Made by a program: the position numbers and the translations under genes
Shown here: positions 25,054 through 34,703 of the stretch, in pieces
Layout: each line of letters opens with the position of its first letter
Numbering within the stretch: position 1 is the first letter of the stretch
NCBI RefSeq assembly: GCF_000422705.1
Contig: NZ_AUGO01000003.1
Span: forward strand, 62,001-126,000
Reading direction: 5' to 3'
Source of the DNA: Flavobacterium soli DSM 19725
GTDB lineage: Bacteria; Bacteroidota; Bacteroidia; Flavobacteriales; Flavobacteriaceae
Length of the DNA: 64,000 nucleotides
The notes under the pieces: generated by a model
Told to the model about the DNA's origin: nothing
The model's database searches: none
Seen by the model: only the letters and a program-made list of their open reading frames with translations

Positions 25054-26184
25054 ATGAAAAAAATCCAGATGGTGGACCTTAAAGGTCAATATGAAAAAAT
25101 AAAAGAAACCGTAAACAATTCAATCCAAGAAGTTTTAGACACCAATACTTATATCAATGGGCCACAGGTTAGCACGCTCCAGAAAAATCTTGAGCAATAT
25201 CTTGATGTAAAGCATGTAATTCCCTGTGCAAATGGTACTGATGCCTTGCAGATTGCAATGATGGGTTTGGATTTAAAGCCAGGAGATGAAGTTATCACAG
25301 CCGATTTTACCTTTGCCGCAACCGTTGAAGTTATTGCCTTATTGCAGTTGACTCCGGTTTTGGTAGATGTTGAAATCGATTCTTTTAATATTTCTATTGA
25401 TGCCATCAAGAAAGCCATAACTCCAAAAACAAAAGCAATTGTTCCAGTACATTTGTTTGGTCAAGCAGCCAATATGGAGGCGATTATGGCCTTGGCTAAA
25501 GAGCATAATTTATATGTAATTGAAGATAATGCTCAAGCAATTGGAGCTAATTATACGTTTGCTGATGGTTCTAAGAAAAAAGTTGGAACTATGGGTCACG
25601 TTGCTTCAACTTCGTTTTTTCCATCAAAAAATTTAGGCTGTTATGGAGATGGTGGTGCCATTTTCACAAACGATGACAAACTTGCACATCAACTTCGAGG
25701 GATTGTAAATCACGGAATGTATGTTCGTTACCATCATGATGTTGTGGGTGTAAATTCACGTTTGGACAGTATTCAAGCTGCCGTCTTGAATGCTAAATTA
25801 CCAAACCTCGATACTTATAATACTGAACGTCGTGCAGCAGCAAACAAATACAATATTGCACTTTCGGGACACAAAAATATCGTAGTTCCATCTTTTGATT
25901 TGAATGGAGACGACCACGTTTTCCACCAATATACTTTAAGAATCATCGATGCCGACAGAGATGCCTTAATGCAACATTTGCAAAGCAAAGAAATTCCTTG
26001 TGCTATCTATTATCCAATTCCGCTACACAGCCAAAAGGCCTATTTAGATTCGCGTTATAAGGAAGAAGATTTTCCAGTTACAAACCAGTTGGTCAAAGAA
26101 GTGATTTCGCTTCCAATGCATACGGAACTAGATGACGATCAAATCAAGTTTATAACTGACAGTGTTTTGGAATTTTTCAACTAA
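25054..26184 (+). CDS. DegT/DnrJ/EryC1/StrS-family sugar aminotransferase
   Basis: 376 aa from ATG 25054 (MKKIQMVDLKGQYEKIKE), a typical start for the family; a promoter lies across the longer alternative. It is a PLP enzyme: the Schiff-base lysine is in TSFFPSKNLGCYGDGGAIF, the phosphate-binding part is CANGTDALQIAM, and the acidic residue is in VIEDNAQAIGA. It converts a keto-sugar nucleotide to an amino sugar nucleotide for surface polysaccharides; WbpE-type enzymes are close in pattern. A tiny ORF and galE follow within 110 bp, which suits a polysaccharide-precursor unit. Confidence 0.9.
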   Translation: MKKIQMVDLKGQYEKIKETVNNSIQEVLDTNTYINGPQVSTLQKNLEQYLDVKHVIPCANGTDALQIAMMGLDLKPGDEVITADFTFAATVEVIALLQLTPVLVDVEIDSFNISIDAIKKAITPKTKAIVPVHLFGQAANMEAIMALAKEHNLYVIEDNAQAIGANYTFADGSKKKVGTMGHVASTSFFPSKNLGCYGDGGAIFTNDDKLAHQLRGIVNHGMYVRYHHDVVGVNSRLDSIQAAVLNAKLPNLDTYNTERRAAANKYNIALSGHKNIVVPSFDLNGDDHVFHQYTLRIIDADRDALMQHLQSKEIPCAIYYPIPLHSQKAYLDSRYKEEDFPVTNQLVKEVISLPMHTELDDDQIKFITDSVLEFFN

Positions 26185-26190
26185 ATTTTA

Positions 26191-26286
26191 ATGCAAAACA
26201 CTCCAAAAAAGAACATCTATCCGATAGTAGTTTTTGTCATAGTGTTTATTATTGCATTTTTTGCAACACGTTATTTCTTAAATTAA
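26191..26286 (+). CDS. 31-aa single-span membrane peptide
   Basis: An ATG at 26191 opens 31 codons and a TAA at 26284-26286. The peptide starts MQNTPKKNIYPIVVFVIVF and ends with ATRYFLN: a basic N-terminus, one hydrophobic span of about 16 residues and a short polar tail. It starts 6 bases after the aminotransferase stop and ends 4 bases before galE, so the packing is that of a real operon member. The function is unknown; it could also aid coupling to galE. Confidence 0.6.
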   Translation: MQNTPKKNIYPIVVFVIVFIIAFFATRYFLN

Positions 26287-26290
26287 TAAT

Positions 26291-27304
26291 ATGAAAATAC
26301 TGGTAACAGGAGGTTTGGGCTTTATTGGTTCGCACACGGTTGTTGAACTGCAAAATGAAGGCTTTGAGGTTGTAATTATCGACAATTTATCCAATTCATC
26401 CGAAGAAGTTTTGAATGGAATTTTCAATATAACGCGAAAAAAACCTGTTTTTGAAAAATTAGATTTAAGAGAGAAAATAGCGGTTCGGGAGTTTTTTGCA
26501 AAACATACTGATATTGTTGGAGTGATTCATTTTGCAGCTTCTAAAGCAGTTGGCGAAAGTGTAGAAAATCCGCTTCTTTACTATGAAAACAACCTCAACA
26601 CTTTAATTTATTTGTTACAGGAATTGCAACAAAAACCAGAAGCAAGCTTTATTTTTAGTTCATCTTGTACAGTTTACGGTCAAGCCGAATTGATGCCCAT
26701 TACCGAAAATGCACCCGTTCAGCAGGCCATGTCACCTTATGGAAACACCAAGCAAATTGGTGAAGAAATCATTATCGATGTAGCCAAAGTTTCCAATATC
26801 AATGCTATTCTTTTAAGATACTTCAATCCAATTGGAGCTCATCCAACTGCTGAATTAGGTGAATTGCCAATTGGTGTTCCACAAAATCTTGTTCCCTTTA
26901 TTACCCAAACTGCTATCGGTTTGAGAAAAGAACTTTCGGTTTTTGGTTCAGATTATCCAACTTCTGATGGAACATGCATTCGGGATTATATTCACGTAGT
27001 TGATTTGGCGAAAGCCCATGTGGTTGCCTTGCAAAGATTGCTGGACAAGAAAAATCAAGAAAAAGTGGAAACCTTCAATTTAGGGACTGGAACCGGAAGC
27101 TCGGTTTTGGAAGTCATCAATGCTTTTGAAAAAGTGAGTGGTCAAAAATTAAATTATAAAATCGTAGCACGAAGAGAAGGCGATGTTGTTGAGGCTTTCG
27201 CCAATACCACAAAGGCTAATGAAACTTTAGGATGGAATGCACAATCTACCTTAGAAGAAGCTTTGGAATCTGCCTGGAAATGGGAGAAGAAAATCAGAAG
27301 CTAG
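26291..27304 (+). CDS. galE: UDP-glucose 4-epimerase
   Basis: 337 aa, an extended SDR enzyme. The NAD-binding GGLGFIGSHT is at residues 7-16. The catalytic SSCTVYG and YGNTK (Tyr-x-x-x-Lys) follow, then LRYFNPIGAHPT and GTCIRDYIHVVDLAKAH, all diagnostic for GalE. It interconverts UDP-glucose and UDP-galactose (possibly the N-acetyl forms) for polysaccharides. It is the last gene of the unit and ends at a strong terminator shared with queA. Confidence 0.94.
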   Translation: MKILVTGGLGFIGSHTVVELQNEGFEVVIIDNLSNSSEEVLNGIFNITRKKPVFEKLDLREKIAVREFFAKHTDIVGVIHFAASKAVGESVENPLLYYENNLNTLIYLLQELQQKPEASFIFSSSCTVYGQAELMPITENAPVQQAMSPYGNTKQIGEEIIIDVAKVSNINAILLRYFNPIGAHPTAELGELPIGVPQNLVPFITQTAIGLRKELSVFGSDYPTSDGTCIRDYIHVVDLAKAHVVALQRLLDKKNQEKVETFNLGTGTGSSVLEVINAFEKVSGQKLNYKIVARREGDVVEAFANTTKANETLGWNAQSTLEEALESAWKWEKKIRS

Positions 27305-27330
27305 TTATTCATCTGCTAAAAAAAAAAATA

Positions 27331-27368
27331 AAAATCCCGTCGTGAAAAAATTCAGACGGGATTTTTTT
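27331..27368. terminator. Bidirectional terminator between galE and queA
   Basis: The arms aaaatcccgtc and gacgggatttt have poly-A before and poly-T after; the genes are convergent. Confidence 0.9.
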
Positions 27369-27389
27369 ATTGTATAGTAAGTATTTAGA

Positions 27390-28439
27390 TTAGATGATCA
27401 ACATCGCATCTCCATAAGAATAGAATTTATACTCTTCTTTGATCGCTTCTTCATAGGCTTTCTTCATTAAATCATGACCGCAAAATGCCGAGATCATCAT
27501 CAATAAAGTTGATTTTGGTGTATGAAAATTAGTAATCATACAATCTGCAATACTAAAATCGTGTGGAGGAAAAATAAATTTATTCGTCCATCCATCATAA
27601 GGATTTAGTGTTCTTCCTGAAGAAACCGAGCTCTCAATGGCTCTCATAGAAGTCGTTCCAACGGCACAAATTCGTTTCTTTTTCGCTTTAGCGTTATTCA
27701 CAATATCACAAGCTTCCTGAGTGATTTTCAACTCTTCAGAATCCATCTTGTGTTTAGACAAATCCTCAACTTCAACTGGATTAAAAGTTCCTAGACCTAC
27801 ATGAAGCGTTACTTCTGCAAAATCTACACCTTTAATTTCCAGTCTTTTTAGCAAATGTCTTGAAAAGTGCAAACCAGCAGTTGGTGCTGCAACAGCTCCT
27901 TCTTCTTTTGCATAAATCGTTTGGTAACGTTCAGCATCATCAGGAGTTACTTCGCGGTTGATGTATTTTGGGATTGGAGTTTCTCCAAGTTCAGTCAATT
28001 TATTTCTGAATTCTTCATAAGATCCATCATAAAGAAAACGCAACGTTCTTCCACGAGAAGTTGTATTGTCGATTACTTCGGCAACCAATGAATCATCGTC
28101 TCCAAAATATAATTTGTTACCAATTCTAATTTTACGAGCTGGATCGACCAAAACATCCCATAATCTTTGTTCCGCATTTAGTTCTCTCAATAAAAAAACT
28201 TCGATTCTTGCACCTGTTTTTTCTTTGTTTCCGTATAAACGAGCTGGAAAAACTTTGGTGTTATTCAGAATCAGCACATCTCCTTCATCGAAATAATCAA
28301 TAACATCTTTAAACATTTTATGCTCGATGGTTTTCTTTTCACGGTTGATCACCATTAAACGTGATTCATCTCTATTTTCGGCTGGGTATTCTGCAAGAAG
28401 TTCTTTTGGTAAATTAAAATTGAAGTGTGATAATTTCAT
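27390..28439 (-). CDS. queA: tRNA preQ1(34) S-adenosylmethionine ribosyltransferase-isomerase
   Basis: 349 aa, normal length. It has the family N-terminus [41 protein letters not shown] and the signature [14 protein letters not shown], ending with YSYGDAMLI. It moves the ribosyl group of SAM to preQ1 at the wobble base, giving epoxyqueuosine. It depends on SAM, whose synthesis gene metK is in this window, but the two are not linked. The upstream gap (28440-28590) holds ttagatttt-type microrepeats and no recognisable riboswitch. Confidence 0.96.
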   Translation of the reverse strand: MKLSHFNFNLPKELLAEYPAENRDESRLMVINREKKTIEHKMFKDVIDYFDEGDVLILNNTKVFPARLYGNKEKTGARIEVFLLRELNAEQRLWDVLVDPARKIRIGNKLYFGDDDSLVAEVIDNTTSRGRTLRFLYDGSYEEFRNKLTELGETPIPKYINREVTPDDAERYQTIYAKEEGAVAAPTAGLHFSRHLLKRLEIKGVDFAEVTLHVGLGTFNPVEVEDLSKHKMDSEELKITQEACDIVNNAKAKKKRICAVGTTSMRAIESSVSSGRTLNPYDGWTNKFIFPPHDFSIADCMITNFHTPKSTLLMMISAFCGHDLMKKAYEEAIKEEYKFYSYGDAMLII

Positions 28440-28594
28440 AATACATTTTAGATTTTAGATTTCAGATTTTTAGATTGGATTACCTAAAATTTGAATCGTG
28501 TGCAAATATACGATTGTGAGACAGGCGTTGTCAAGTGTTTTGGAGTTTATTTTTAAGATTGCCCAAAACACGCCAATTCACAAAGGTTTTTGAT

Positions 28595-29848
28595 TTAACT
28601 TATTTGAAATCCGATGCTTTTCAAATCTTCCCAAAAATCAGGAAACGACTTCGAAACTACTTCTGCATCTTTGATTATAATGTCCGTTTTTAAAGCCAAA
28701 GGAGCAAATGCCATTGCCATTCGATGATCATTATAGGTCGAGATTTCTATATTTGAGATTATATCATCTGATGCTTCTAAAGTCAGACTGTCGTTTGTAA
28801 CCTCAATACTTGCCCCAAGTTTTGACAATTCAGTTTTTAAAGCTTCTAATCGATCTGTCTCTTTTATTTTCAGCGTATGAAGTCCGGTTAAATGACATCC
28901 AATTCCTAGTCCGAAGCAAGTTACAGCAATAGTTTGGGCGATATCTGGAGCATCATTAAGATTGAAGATTGCAGATTCTTGATTTTTGGTTATCGCTTTT
29001 TTAATTGTAATTGATTTATCATCATTGAAAACTGTTTCTATTCCAAAATTTTTATAGATTTCCACTAAGGCGGAATCGCCTTGAAGGCTGTCTTTCTTAT
29101 AACTTGAAAGTGTAATTTCGGTTCCACTTTCTGATAAAGCAACGATAGAATAGAAGTAGGAAGCCGAACTCCAGTCAGACTCTACGGTTATGAGTTGTGA
29201 GTTATGAGTTATGAGTTTTTTTACGGTAATTGTATTTCCTGTAAAAGAAGTTACCACCCCAATTTCGTTTAGCAAGGCCAAGGTCATTTTTATGTAAGGA
29301 ACTGAGGTTATTTCACCTTCGAGCGTTAATTCTAGTCCGTTTTCAAGTTGGGGGGCGATTAATAAAAGTGCCGAAATATATTGGCTGCTAGTATTGGCTA
29401 GAAGCGAAACTTTATGATTCGTTAGTCTTTTTCCTTTGATTTTTATTGGCGGAAAGCCTTCATTTTCTTCATACGAAATTTCGGCTCCTAGCTGTATTAA
29501 TGCATCGACCAAAATCTTGATGGGACGTTCTTTCATTCGGGATGAACCCGTCAATACCACTTCTCTATTTTCTTGAATGGCGAAAAATGCAGTCAAAAAT
29601 CGCATGGCTGTTCCCGCATGATGAATATCGTAGAATTGGGAGTTGGATTCCGAAGTTTCGGTAGAAAGTTGGAAGTTTTGCAACACATTTAGCATGACTT
29701 CTGAATCATCAGAATTAGAGGTGTTTTCTAAACTTAGTTGTGAATACAACGCTCGAAGTAGCAACATGCGATTGGTTTCAGATTTGGAACCTGTTATTTT
29801 TATGGAGGATTGAAGTTTAACTTTTGAACAATACAAGCTTAAATTCAT
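28595..29848 (-). CDS. aroA: 3-phosphoshikimate 1-carboxyvinyltransferase (EPSP synthase)
   Basis: 417 aa. EPSP synthase motifs are GSKSETNRMLLLRALYS (PEP/shikimate-3-phosphate site), HHAGTAMRFLTAFFA, NDAPDIAQTIAV and IKETDRLEALKTELSKLGA. It is the sixth step of the shikimate pathway. Around residues 212-221 the protein reads KLITHNSQLIT, encoded by 29189-29216, a tandem of tgagttatgagtt-type units; this is a common flavobacterial microrepeat that has been captured in frame in a loop. The remaining sequence is complete, so activity is probably kept. It is not linked to the pheA cluster here. Confidence 0.95.
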   Translation of the reverse strand: MNLSLYCSKVKLQSSIKITGSKSETNRMLLLRALYSQLSLENTSNSDDSEVMLNVLQNFQLSTETSESNSQFYDIHHAGTAMRFLTAFFAIQENREVVLTGSSRMKERPIKILVDALIQLGAEISYEENEGFPPIKIKGKRLTNHKVSLLANTSSQYISALLLIAPQLENGLELTLEGEITSVPYIKMTLALLNEIGVVTSFTGNTITVKKLITHNSQLITVESDWSSASYFYSIVALSESGTEITLSSYKKDSLQGDSALVEIYKNFGIETVFNDDKSITIKKAITKNQESAIFNLNDAPDIAQTIAVTCFGLGIGCHLTGLHTLKIKETDRLEALKTELSKLGASIEVTNDSLTLEASDDIISNIEISTYNDHRMAMAFAPLALKTDIIIKDAEVVSKSFPDFWEDLKSIGFQIS

Positions 29849-29905
29849 ATGATTAGGAAAAAATGCTAAGGATTTGGTACTAATTGGAATAGTAATTTGA
29901 AAAAA

Positions 29906-30415
29906 TCACAAATTGAATTGTGCGGTTAGATTTAATGAGTAATTATTTTGAACTTTATTAAAAAATGCTTTTGGAATGATACCTATTCCAAACTTTCTAC
30001 TTTCATAAAATAGTAATTTAACTTGAATGGGCAAACCAATAGCATTTTGTGGTTCTTCCTGAAAATGATTAGTATAATGTAAAAAACCGACTCCAATTTG
30101 TGGCATGACCGAAGCTTTTGGTAGAACTTTATATTTTTTGCCTACAAACAAGTCTACCTCTGCTAATCCCTGAAAATAAGCATCCCTGCTGAATTTATTG
30201 ACACTAACACCGATTCCTGCTGTAAATACAGCACTGTAGTATAAATTATTTTTTTTATATGCTAGTTCAAAACCAAAGTTAATTCCATTTTCTTTCCAGT
30301 CTCCAAAATTTGAATAACCGCCCCATTGTATTCCTAAGCAAAAGTGATCATCTTTCGTATCTTGCGAGTAAACCATCAGGGGAACAAGAAAAAAAATCCA
30401 TAAAAGTTTTTTCAT
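29906..30415 (-). CDS. Predicted outer-membrane beta-barrel protein
   Basis: 169 aa from the ATG at 30415 (MKKLLWIFFLVPLMVYSQ is a clean signal peptide); an upstream ATG at 30466 would overlap the previous gene's end and hide the signal. The mature part alternates aromatic/hydrophobic and polar residues in about eight strands and ends SLNLTAQFNL, with the final hydrophobic residue typical of outer-membrane barrels. No close family recognised. It follows the MazG-like gene after about 50 bp. Confidence 0.7.
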   Translation of the reverse strand: MKKLLWIFFLVPLMVYSQDTKDDHFCLGIQWGGYSNFGDWKENGINFGFELAYKKNNLYYSAVFTAGIGVSVNKFSRDAYFQGLAEVDLFVGKKYKVLPKASVMPQIGVGFLHYTNHFQEEPQNAIGLPIQVKLLFYESRKFGIGIIPKAFFNKVQNNYSLNLTAQFNL

Positions 30416-30465
30416 ACCATTAAAATATAACTTTTTGTTTCGACTTTTATAAAACACAATCTGCA

Positions 30466-30792
30466 TTACTTTAATTTCTCATTGTTCTTATGACGATCCT
30501 TATCCCGATTTGACTTCAAGTCAAGCTTTTTATCGAAGGCTTCCTGCAAGTTAATTCCGGTTTGATTCGCCAAGCACAAAACTACAAAAACAACATCGGC
30601 TAACTCCTCTCCAAGGTCTTTATTTTTATCGGATTCTTTCTCTGATTGTTCTCCATATCGTCGCGCTATAATTCGAGCCACTTCGCCAACTTCTTCGGTA
30701 AGCTGGGCCATATTAGTTAGTTCATTAAAATACCGAACACCGTGATCTTTTATCCAATTATCAACTTCTAGTTGGGCGTTTTCTAAGTTCAT
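30466..30792 (-). CDS. MazG-like nucleotide pyrophosphohydrolase
   Basis: 108 aa, a single MazG-type all-alpha domain. The metal-binding motif is EEVGEVARIIARRYG (ExxE, about residues 33-47) and the second acidic motif is LGEELADVVFVVLCLAN (ExxxD, about 80-96). The family hydrolyses (d)NTPs to monophosphates and cleans abnormal nucleotides. It starts 2 bases after the end of the DUF3857 gene and is probably co-transcribed. Confidence 0.87.
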   Translation of the reverse strand: MNLENAQLEVDNWIKDHGVRYFNELTNMAQLTEEVGEVARIIARRYGEQSEKESDKNKDLGEELADVVFVVLCLANQTGINLQEAFDKKLDLKSNRDKDRHKNNEKLK

Positions 30793-30793
30793 T

Positions 30794-32740
30794 TTATACT
30801 TTTTTGAGGACTATTTTTTCGTTTTGTTTTTCGATCATTTTTTTGTAAAAATCCTTTAGTGATAAATAATAATCTGAAGGAATATTAGAATAGTTCATGT
30901 CAAAAATTATGGCTAGTTGAATTTGACTTCCTGAATTTGTAATATTATATTTAAAAAGAGCAATATTTTCTTCCATTGCTATGGATAATGGCGTTGGAAC
31001 TGATTCAACCACATAACCTTCTGGAATACTGATTGTAAAGGTATATTTATCTTGGTAAGGAAAAATAAAATCAACAGGAAACTGTCTTACTTCTTCTTTA
31101 AAAGGATTTTCCTTTCGAACGTAATATAGCATGGGTGAAAAATAAATCTTATCTCCAATTTTTTCTACAAGATTTGAATTTGTAAAATCAAAGGTTTCTA
31201 CAATTGGTTTTGACAATTCTTTTTCATTGGCTACACTATATTCACCAATTTCCAAACCATCATACCGTTTTTCTAAACTTTCAATATAGCTATCTTTGGC
31301 TACCGACAAGTAGTTTTCTCTAAAGATATAACTATTATAATCAAAATATTGATCTCTAGCTTTACCTGAAACGTTTCCTTCTGCATCAATTGAAGCCAAA
31401 ACATTAATCACTTCTTTAGAATTAATTTTAGGCATCAAATCTACTTCTTCTGATGTTTTATTTTCTCGAATCAATCGACCATTCCAGTTTAAAACTCTTA
31501 TTGGCAATAAATTAGGCAAAGCATTTTTAGTTGTTGCATCTAGAAATATTTGCTTGTTATTTTCTAATTCTACTGCTGCAATAACATAATTATAAGCTCC
31601 TCGATTGGGATACAAAGCTATTCCATTAGAACGCGTGCTAACTAACACTGGATTTGCATTTATTTGGGCATGACGCAACATCGCGACAAGCATCAAATTT
31701 ATTTCGGCCACATTTCCTACTTTCTCGGCATATGCTTTTTTAACTCCTGCATCACAATAATAGCTGTTTTTTTCGTTCCAATTCATCCTTGATTTTACGT
31801 AATCAAAAATAATATTTATTTTTTCGTCTCTTGCTACTACACCCTTTACAAGTGCGTCAATATCTTCTTCGAAATAGGATTTTCGATTCAATTCATCTCC
31901 AAAATCTTCGTGTTCATAAATAGTTTTCGCAACAGATTGCCAATCGGTTGCATAATTGGTAATACCTGAGTTTGGAAAACTTGTGGAAGCTAGCTCGTAT
32001 TGCAACATGGAAGTATAGTTCTCCATATTATTAACATAAGGCTCAGCTTTTAAAGCCTTTACATTATCAACAGTATAAATCACTTTTGATTCATTATATC
32101 TTCTAGACATTCCCATCACCACTTCTTCCTTTGATGCCTTGACATCTGAAAAGCCTTTTAAAAATCTTCGATATGTAAAATATTGTGGTATCCTAACATC
32201 ATATTCTACGTGATTTACTGGAATAGAATATTGAAAATACCAATCTGGAAAAAAAGAATAATACGGAGTTCTCAGTGTGTATTTATATTCAATAACGCTT
32301 CCTTCTTTGACATTTGGCAATGTTATTTTTTTAATGTTATAGTCTTCATTGAACTTTTCTTCAAATTCTCCGTCACTTTTCAGTTTTGTTTTTTCTATTT
32401 TATCCCCTACAAGGTTATATGTTACTGCATCATCAAACCTCAGCCTAACTTGTTTTCCTCCTTTATAATATGGCATTTCGACTGTAGAATATTCGTAGCC
32501 TTCTTTTTTGTAGATTTTAACTCTAAATTTTACTTCATTAATTAAAACAAAATAGCCTTCTGGATCAATATCAAAATATGTTTTTCCTGTTTTAAATAAT
32601 ATAGCTGCTGCAGCCGAACTATCTAGAGGGTGTTTTTTTTCTTGTAATTCTTCGATAGAAACTTTTCCTAAGTCATAGTTTTGAGCCCAAGAATTTATTG
32701 AAAGAAAGAATACGAAAATTAAAAGGACATTTTTTTTCAT
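30794..32740 (-). CDS. DUF3857/transglutaminase-like exported protein, active-site Cys lost
   Basis: 648 aa from the ATG at 32740 (signal peptide MKKNVLLIFVFFLSINSWAQ); the longer open frame would overlap the upstream gene by 140 bases. An N-terminal DUF3857 domain (about 50-230) is followed by a transglutaminase-like domain (about 290-400) and a C-terminal beta domain. In the region AYAEKVGNVAEINLMLVAML, where transglutaminases have the catalytic cysteine, there is none; the paralogue upstream has GYGDCKALTNY. So it is probably non-catalytic. It may work with the paralogue in the envelope. The function is unknown. Confidence 0.82.
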   Translation of the reverse strand: MKKNVLLIFVFFLSINSWAQNYDLGKVSIEELQEKKHPLDSSAAAAILFKTGKTYFDIDPEGYFVLINEVKFRVKIYKKEGYEYSTVEMPYYKGGKQVRLRFDDAVTYNLVGDKIEKTKLKSDGEFEEKFNEDYNIKKITLPNVKEGSVIEYKYTLRTPYYSFFPDWYFQYSIPVNHVEYDVRIPQYFTYRRFLKGFSDVKASKEEVVMGMSRRYNESKVIYTVDNVKALKAEPYVNNMENYTSMLQYELASTSFPNSGITNYATDWQSVAKTIYEHEDFGDELNRKSYFEEDIDALVKGVVARDEKINIIFDYVKSRMNWNEKNSYYCDAGVKKAYAEKVGNVAEINLMLVAMLRHAQINANPVLVSTRSNGIALYPNRGAYNYVIAAVELENNKQIFLDATTKNALPNLLPIRVLNWNGRLIRENKTSEEVDLMPKINSKEVINVLASIDAEGNVSGKARDQYFDYNSYIFRENYLSVAKDSYIESLEKRYDGLEIGEYSVANEKELSKPIVETFDFTNSNLVEKIGDKIYFSPMLYYVRKENPFKEEVRQFPVDFIFPYQDKYTFTISIPEGYVVESVPTPLSIAMEENIALFKYNITNSGSQIQLAIIFDMNYSNIPSDYYLSLKDFYKKMIEKQNEKIVLKKV

Positions 32741-32750
32741 CTGTAAATTA

Positions 32751-34652
32751 TTAATTTTTAACCAATACGATTTTTGCATTATCGCTTTTTGCAATTTGCT
32801 CTCTAAATTTTCTAAAACTTTCGTAATCCTTTTTATCATAATAACCTGGATTGGCAGTGTAGGTTCGCTTGTAGAGTAATTGTCGCTCATTTACAACAAC
32901 ATATTCAGTTTTATAATGACCAAATACATCTTTAACTTCGAAGTTTTCAGGTTTGGCTTCAATAGCGAATCCTTCTGGAAAATCGATTACAATTTCATCA
33001 TAATCTGAAAATCCTCTTGAAATTTCAAATGGATTATTTCTGGTTCTATAACGTGACGGAATTCCAGAAATCGGATTATACGCATTTACAGCAAACATCA
33101 ATCTTTGTCCTGTGATATTTGCATATTCTGAAGCATCTAGAGCAACTTCTTCAGAAAATTCGATTGCCTCTTTATCGTTGGAGAAATTAATTTTTTTTAA
33201 TTTTAAGTTATTGATATGACTAAAATAACTTTTGTAAAACTTATTTAAATCATCAGAAGACTTATTTTCGTTCATGAATTTATTGTCATATTGTGTTCCT
33301 TTTGATTTTATTGATACACTTCCAGTAAGATGTCCTTTTTCATCAATCGAGTAGTTCCCTTTGGAAATTTGGGTATTTTCATTTGTAGTATATTCATGTG
33401 TTTTAACGATTTCTCCACCTTCGGGTTTCAACATCAAAGCAAGTCTATCATCGGTAAACTTGCCTTGAAATCCAAAAGGGGTTATTTGGTTAGTACATTC
33501 AAGCCAGATATAGTTTTCTTGATTAGGAATCGCTAAAATCACGTGATTACTTTGCATGGAAACAAAATCTTCAACTACACTCTTCTTATTCCTATCCCCA
33601 TAAAGCCTAACATAATGTGAGGGAACACCAACGGTCTCTAACAATGCTTTAGTATAATTTGTTAGAGCCTTACAATCTCCATATCCCAAACGATCAACAT
33701 CCTTAGCATTCATTGGCTTCCAACCACCAATTCCCTCTTGAATACTTATATATCTAGTTTTTTCTTGAACAAAATTGTAAACTATTTTTGCCTTCTTTAT
33801 AGGATCTTTTTCATCACTCACTAAGTGTTTGATTTTTGTTTTTGATTCCTCAGATAATTCTCTAGTACCTGATAAAATTTCGTCTGAAAACCATTTTCCC
33901 ATTTCTTGCCAGGATTTAGCATTTCCATCAACTCCCTCTAAATGAAAATAATCTAATCCCATCATAACATTTGGAGCATAAGTAGAAAGCGAAGGAGAAT
34001 AATCTTCATTTTTTAATGCTTTCAAATTCGAAGCTGCGAAAGAAACTACATTACCACTAATTTCTTTTTTAATAGTAGGGTATTCGGCAAAATTATTTTC
34101 TTTAAACTTAAATCCTAATTCAGGAATACAATTAATTGTTATTATTGACTTTTCAACACTTATATTATGATCTTGAATTGGATACCATGTCTTTATAAAG
34201 GCAGTATTTGAAGTTTCAACTTCACTTTCAAAAATTAGAGTAAACGGATATTGGATTGCTGTATAATCCAAATAAAGCACCCTATTATCAGTAATTATCG
34301 AACCTTCAGATATCGAATTCTCTTTAAAATCTTTTCGCTTAATTTTTTTAATTTCTTTTCCTGATTCATTTAATATAGTAGCTTCAATCGATTTAATTTT
34401 AGTCGATTTATCAAAATATTCTGAAGCATCCATGTGTTCCAAACCATTTTCATTCAAAATAGTAACTACGGTTTTTGTCGTTACAGTCATCGATTTTCTT
34501 GAGATGATCTTTACATCTATTTGACTCAAACGTACAACAGCATTTGCATTTTCCTTCATTTCCGAAGGTATATCAGAAATGGAATAACTAATGTCTTGAG
34601 AATATAAAGCCGTAGTTATCAACAGCCATATCATAGAATTGAAAAATTTCAT
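32751..34652 (-). CDS. DUF3857/transglutaminase-like exported protein
   Basis: 633 aa with a signal peptide (MKFFNSMIWLLITTALYSQ). A DUF3857 domain (about 50-230) precedes a transglutaminase core with the cysteine in RLGYGDCKALTNYTKALLE, histidine in MQSNHVILAI and an acid nearby. It could therefore be a periplasmic transglutaminase-like protease or acyltransferase; no substrate is known for the family. It is followed after 10 bases by a paralogue lacking the cysteine, a tandem duplication common in Flavobacteriia. Confidence 0.85.
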   Translation of the reverse strand: MKFFNSMIWLLITTALYSQDISYSISDIPSEMKENANAVVRLSQIDVKIISRKSMTVTTKTVVTILNENGLEHMDASEYFDKSTKIKSIEATILNESGKEIKKIKRKDFKENSISEGSIITDNRVLYLDYTAIQYPFTLIFESEVETSNTAFIKTWYPIQDHNISVEKSIITINCIPELGFKFKENNFAEYPTIKKEISGNVVSFAASNLKALKNEDYSPSLSTYAPNVMMGLDYFHLEGVDGNAKSWQEMGKWFSDEILSGTRELSEESKTKIKHLVSDEKDPIKKAKIVYNFVQEKTRYISIQEGIGGWKPMNAKDVDRLGYGDCKALTNYTKALLETVGVPSHYVRLYGDRNKKSVVEDFVSMQSNHVILAIPNQENYIWLECTNQITPFGFQGKFTDDRLALMLKPEGGEIVKTHEYTTNENTQISKGNYSIDEKGHLTGSVSIKSKGTQYDNKFMNENKSSDDLNKFYKSYFSHINNLKLKKINFSNDKEAIEFSEEVALDASEYANITGQRLMFAVNAYNPISGIPSRYRTRNNPFEISRGFSDYDEIVIDFPEGFAIEAKPENFEVKDVFGHYKTEYVVVNERQLLYKRTYTANPGYYDKKDYESFRKFREQIAKSDNAKIVLVKN

Positions 34653-34703
34653 ACAATTTGGATTTCTCCAAAAATATAAAATTTTTAGAAATAATTAACA
34701 AAA

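Noticed and set aside
27840..28300. Plus-strand open frames opposite queA
   Set aside because: They are shadows of a well-supported conserved gene on the other strand.
32741..32890. 50-residue N-terminal extension of the first DUF3857 protein
   Set aside because: It would overlap the upstream coding sequence by 140 bases and hide a clean signal peptide starting at 32740.
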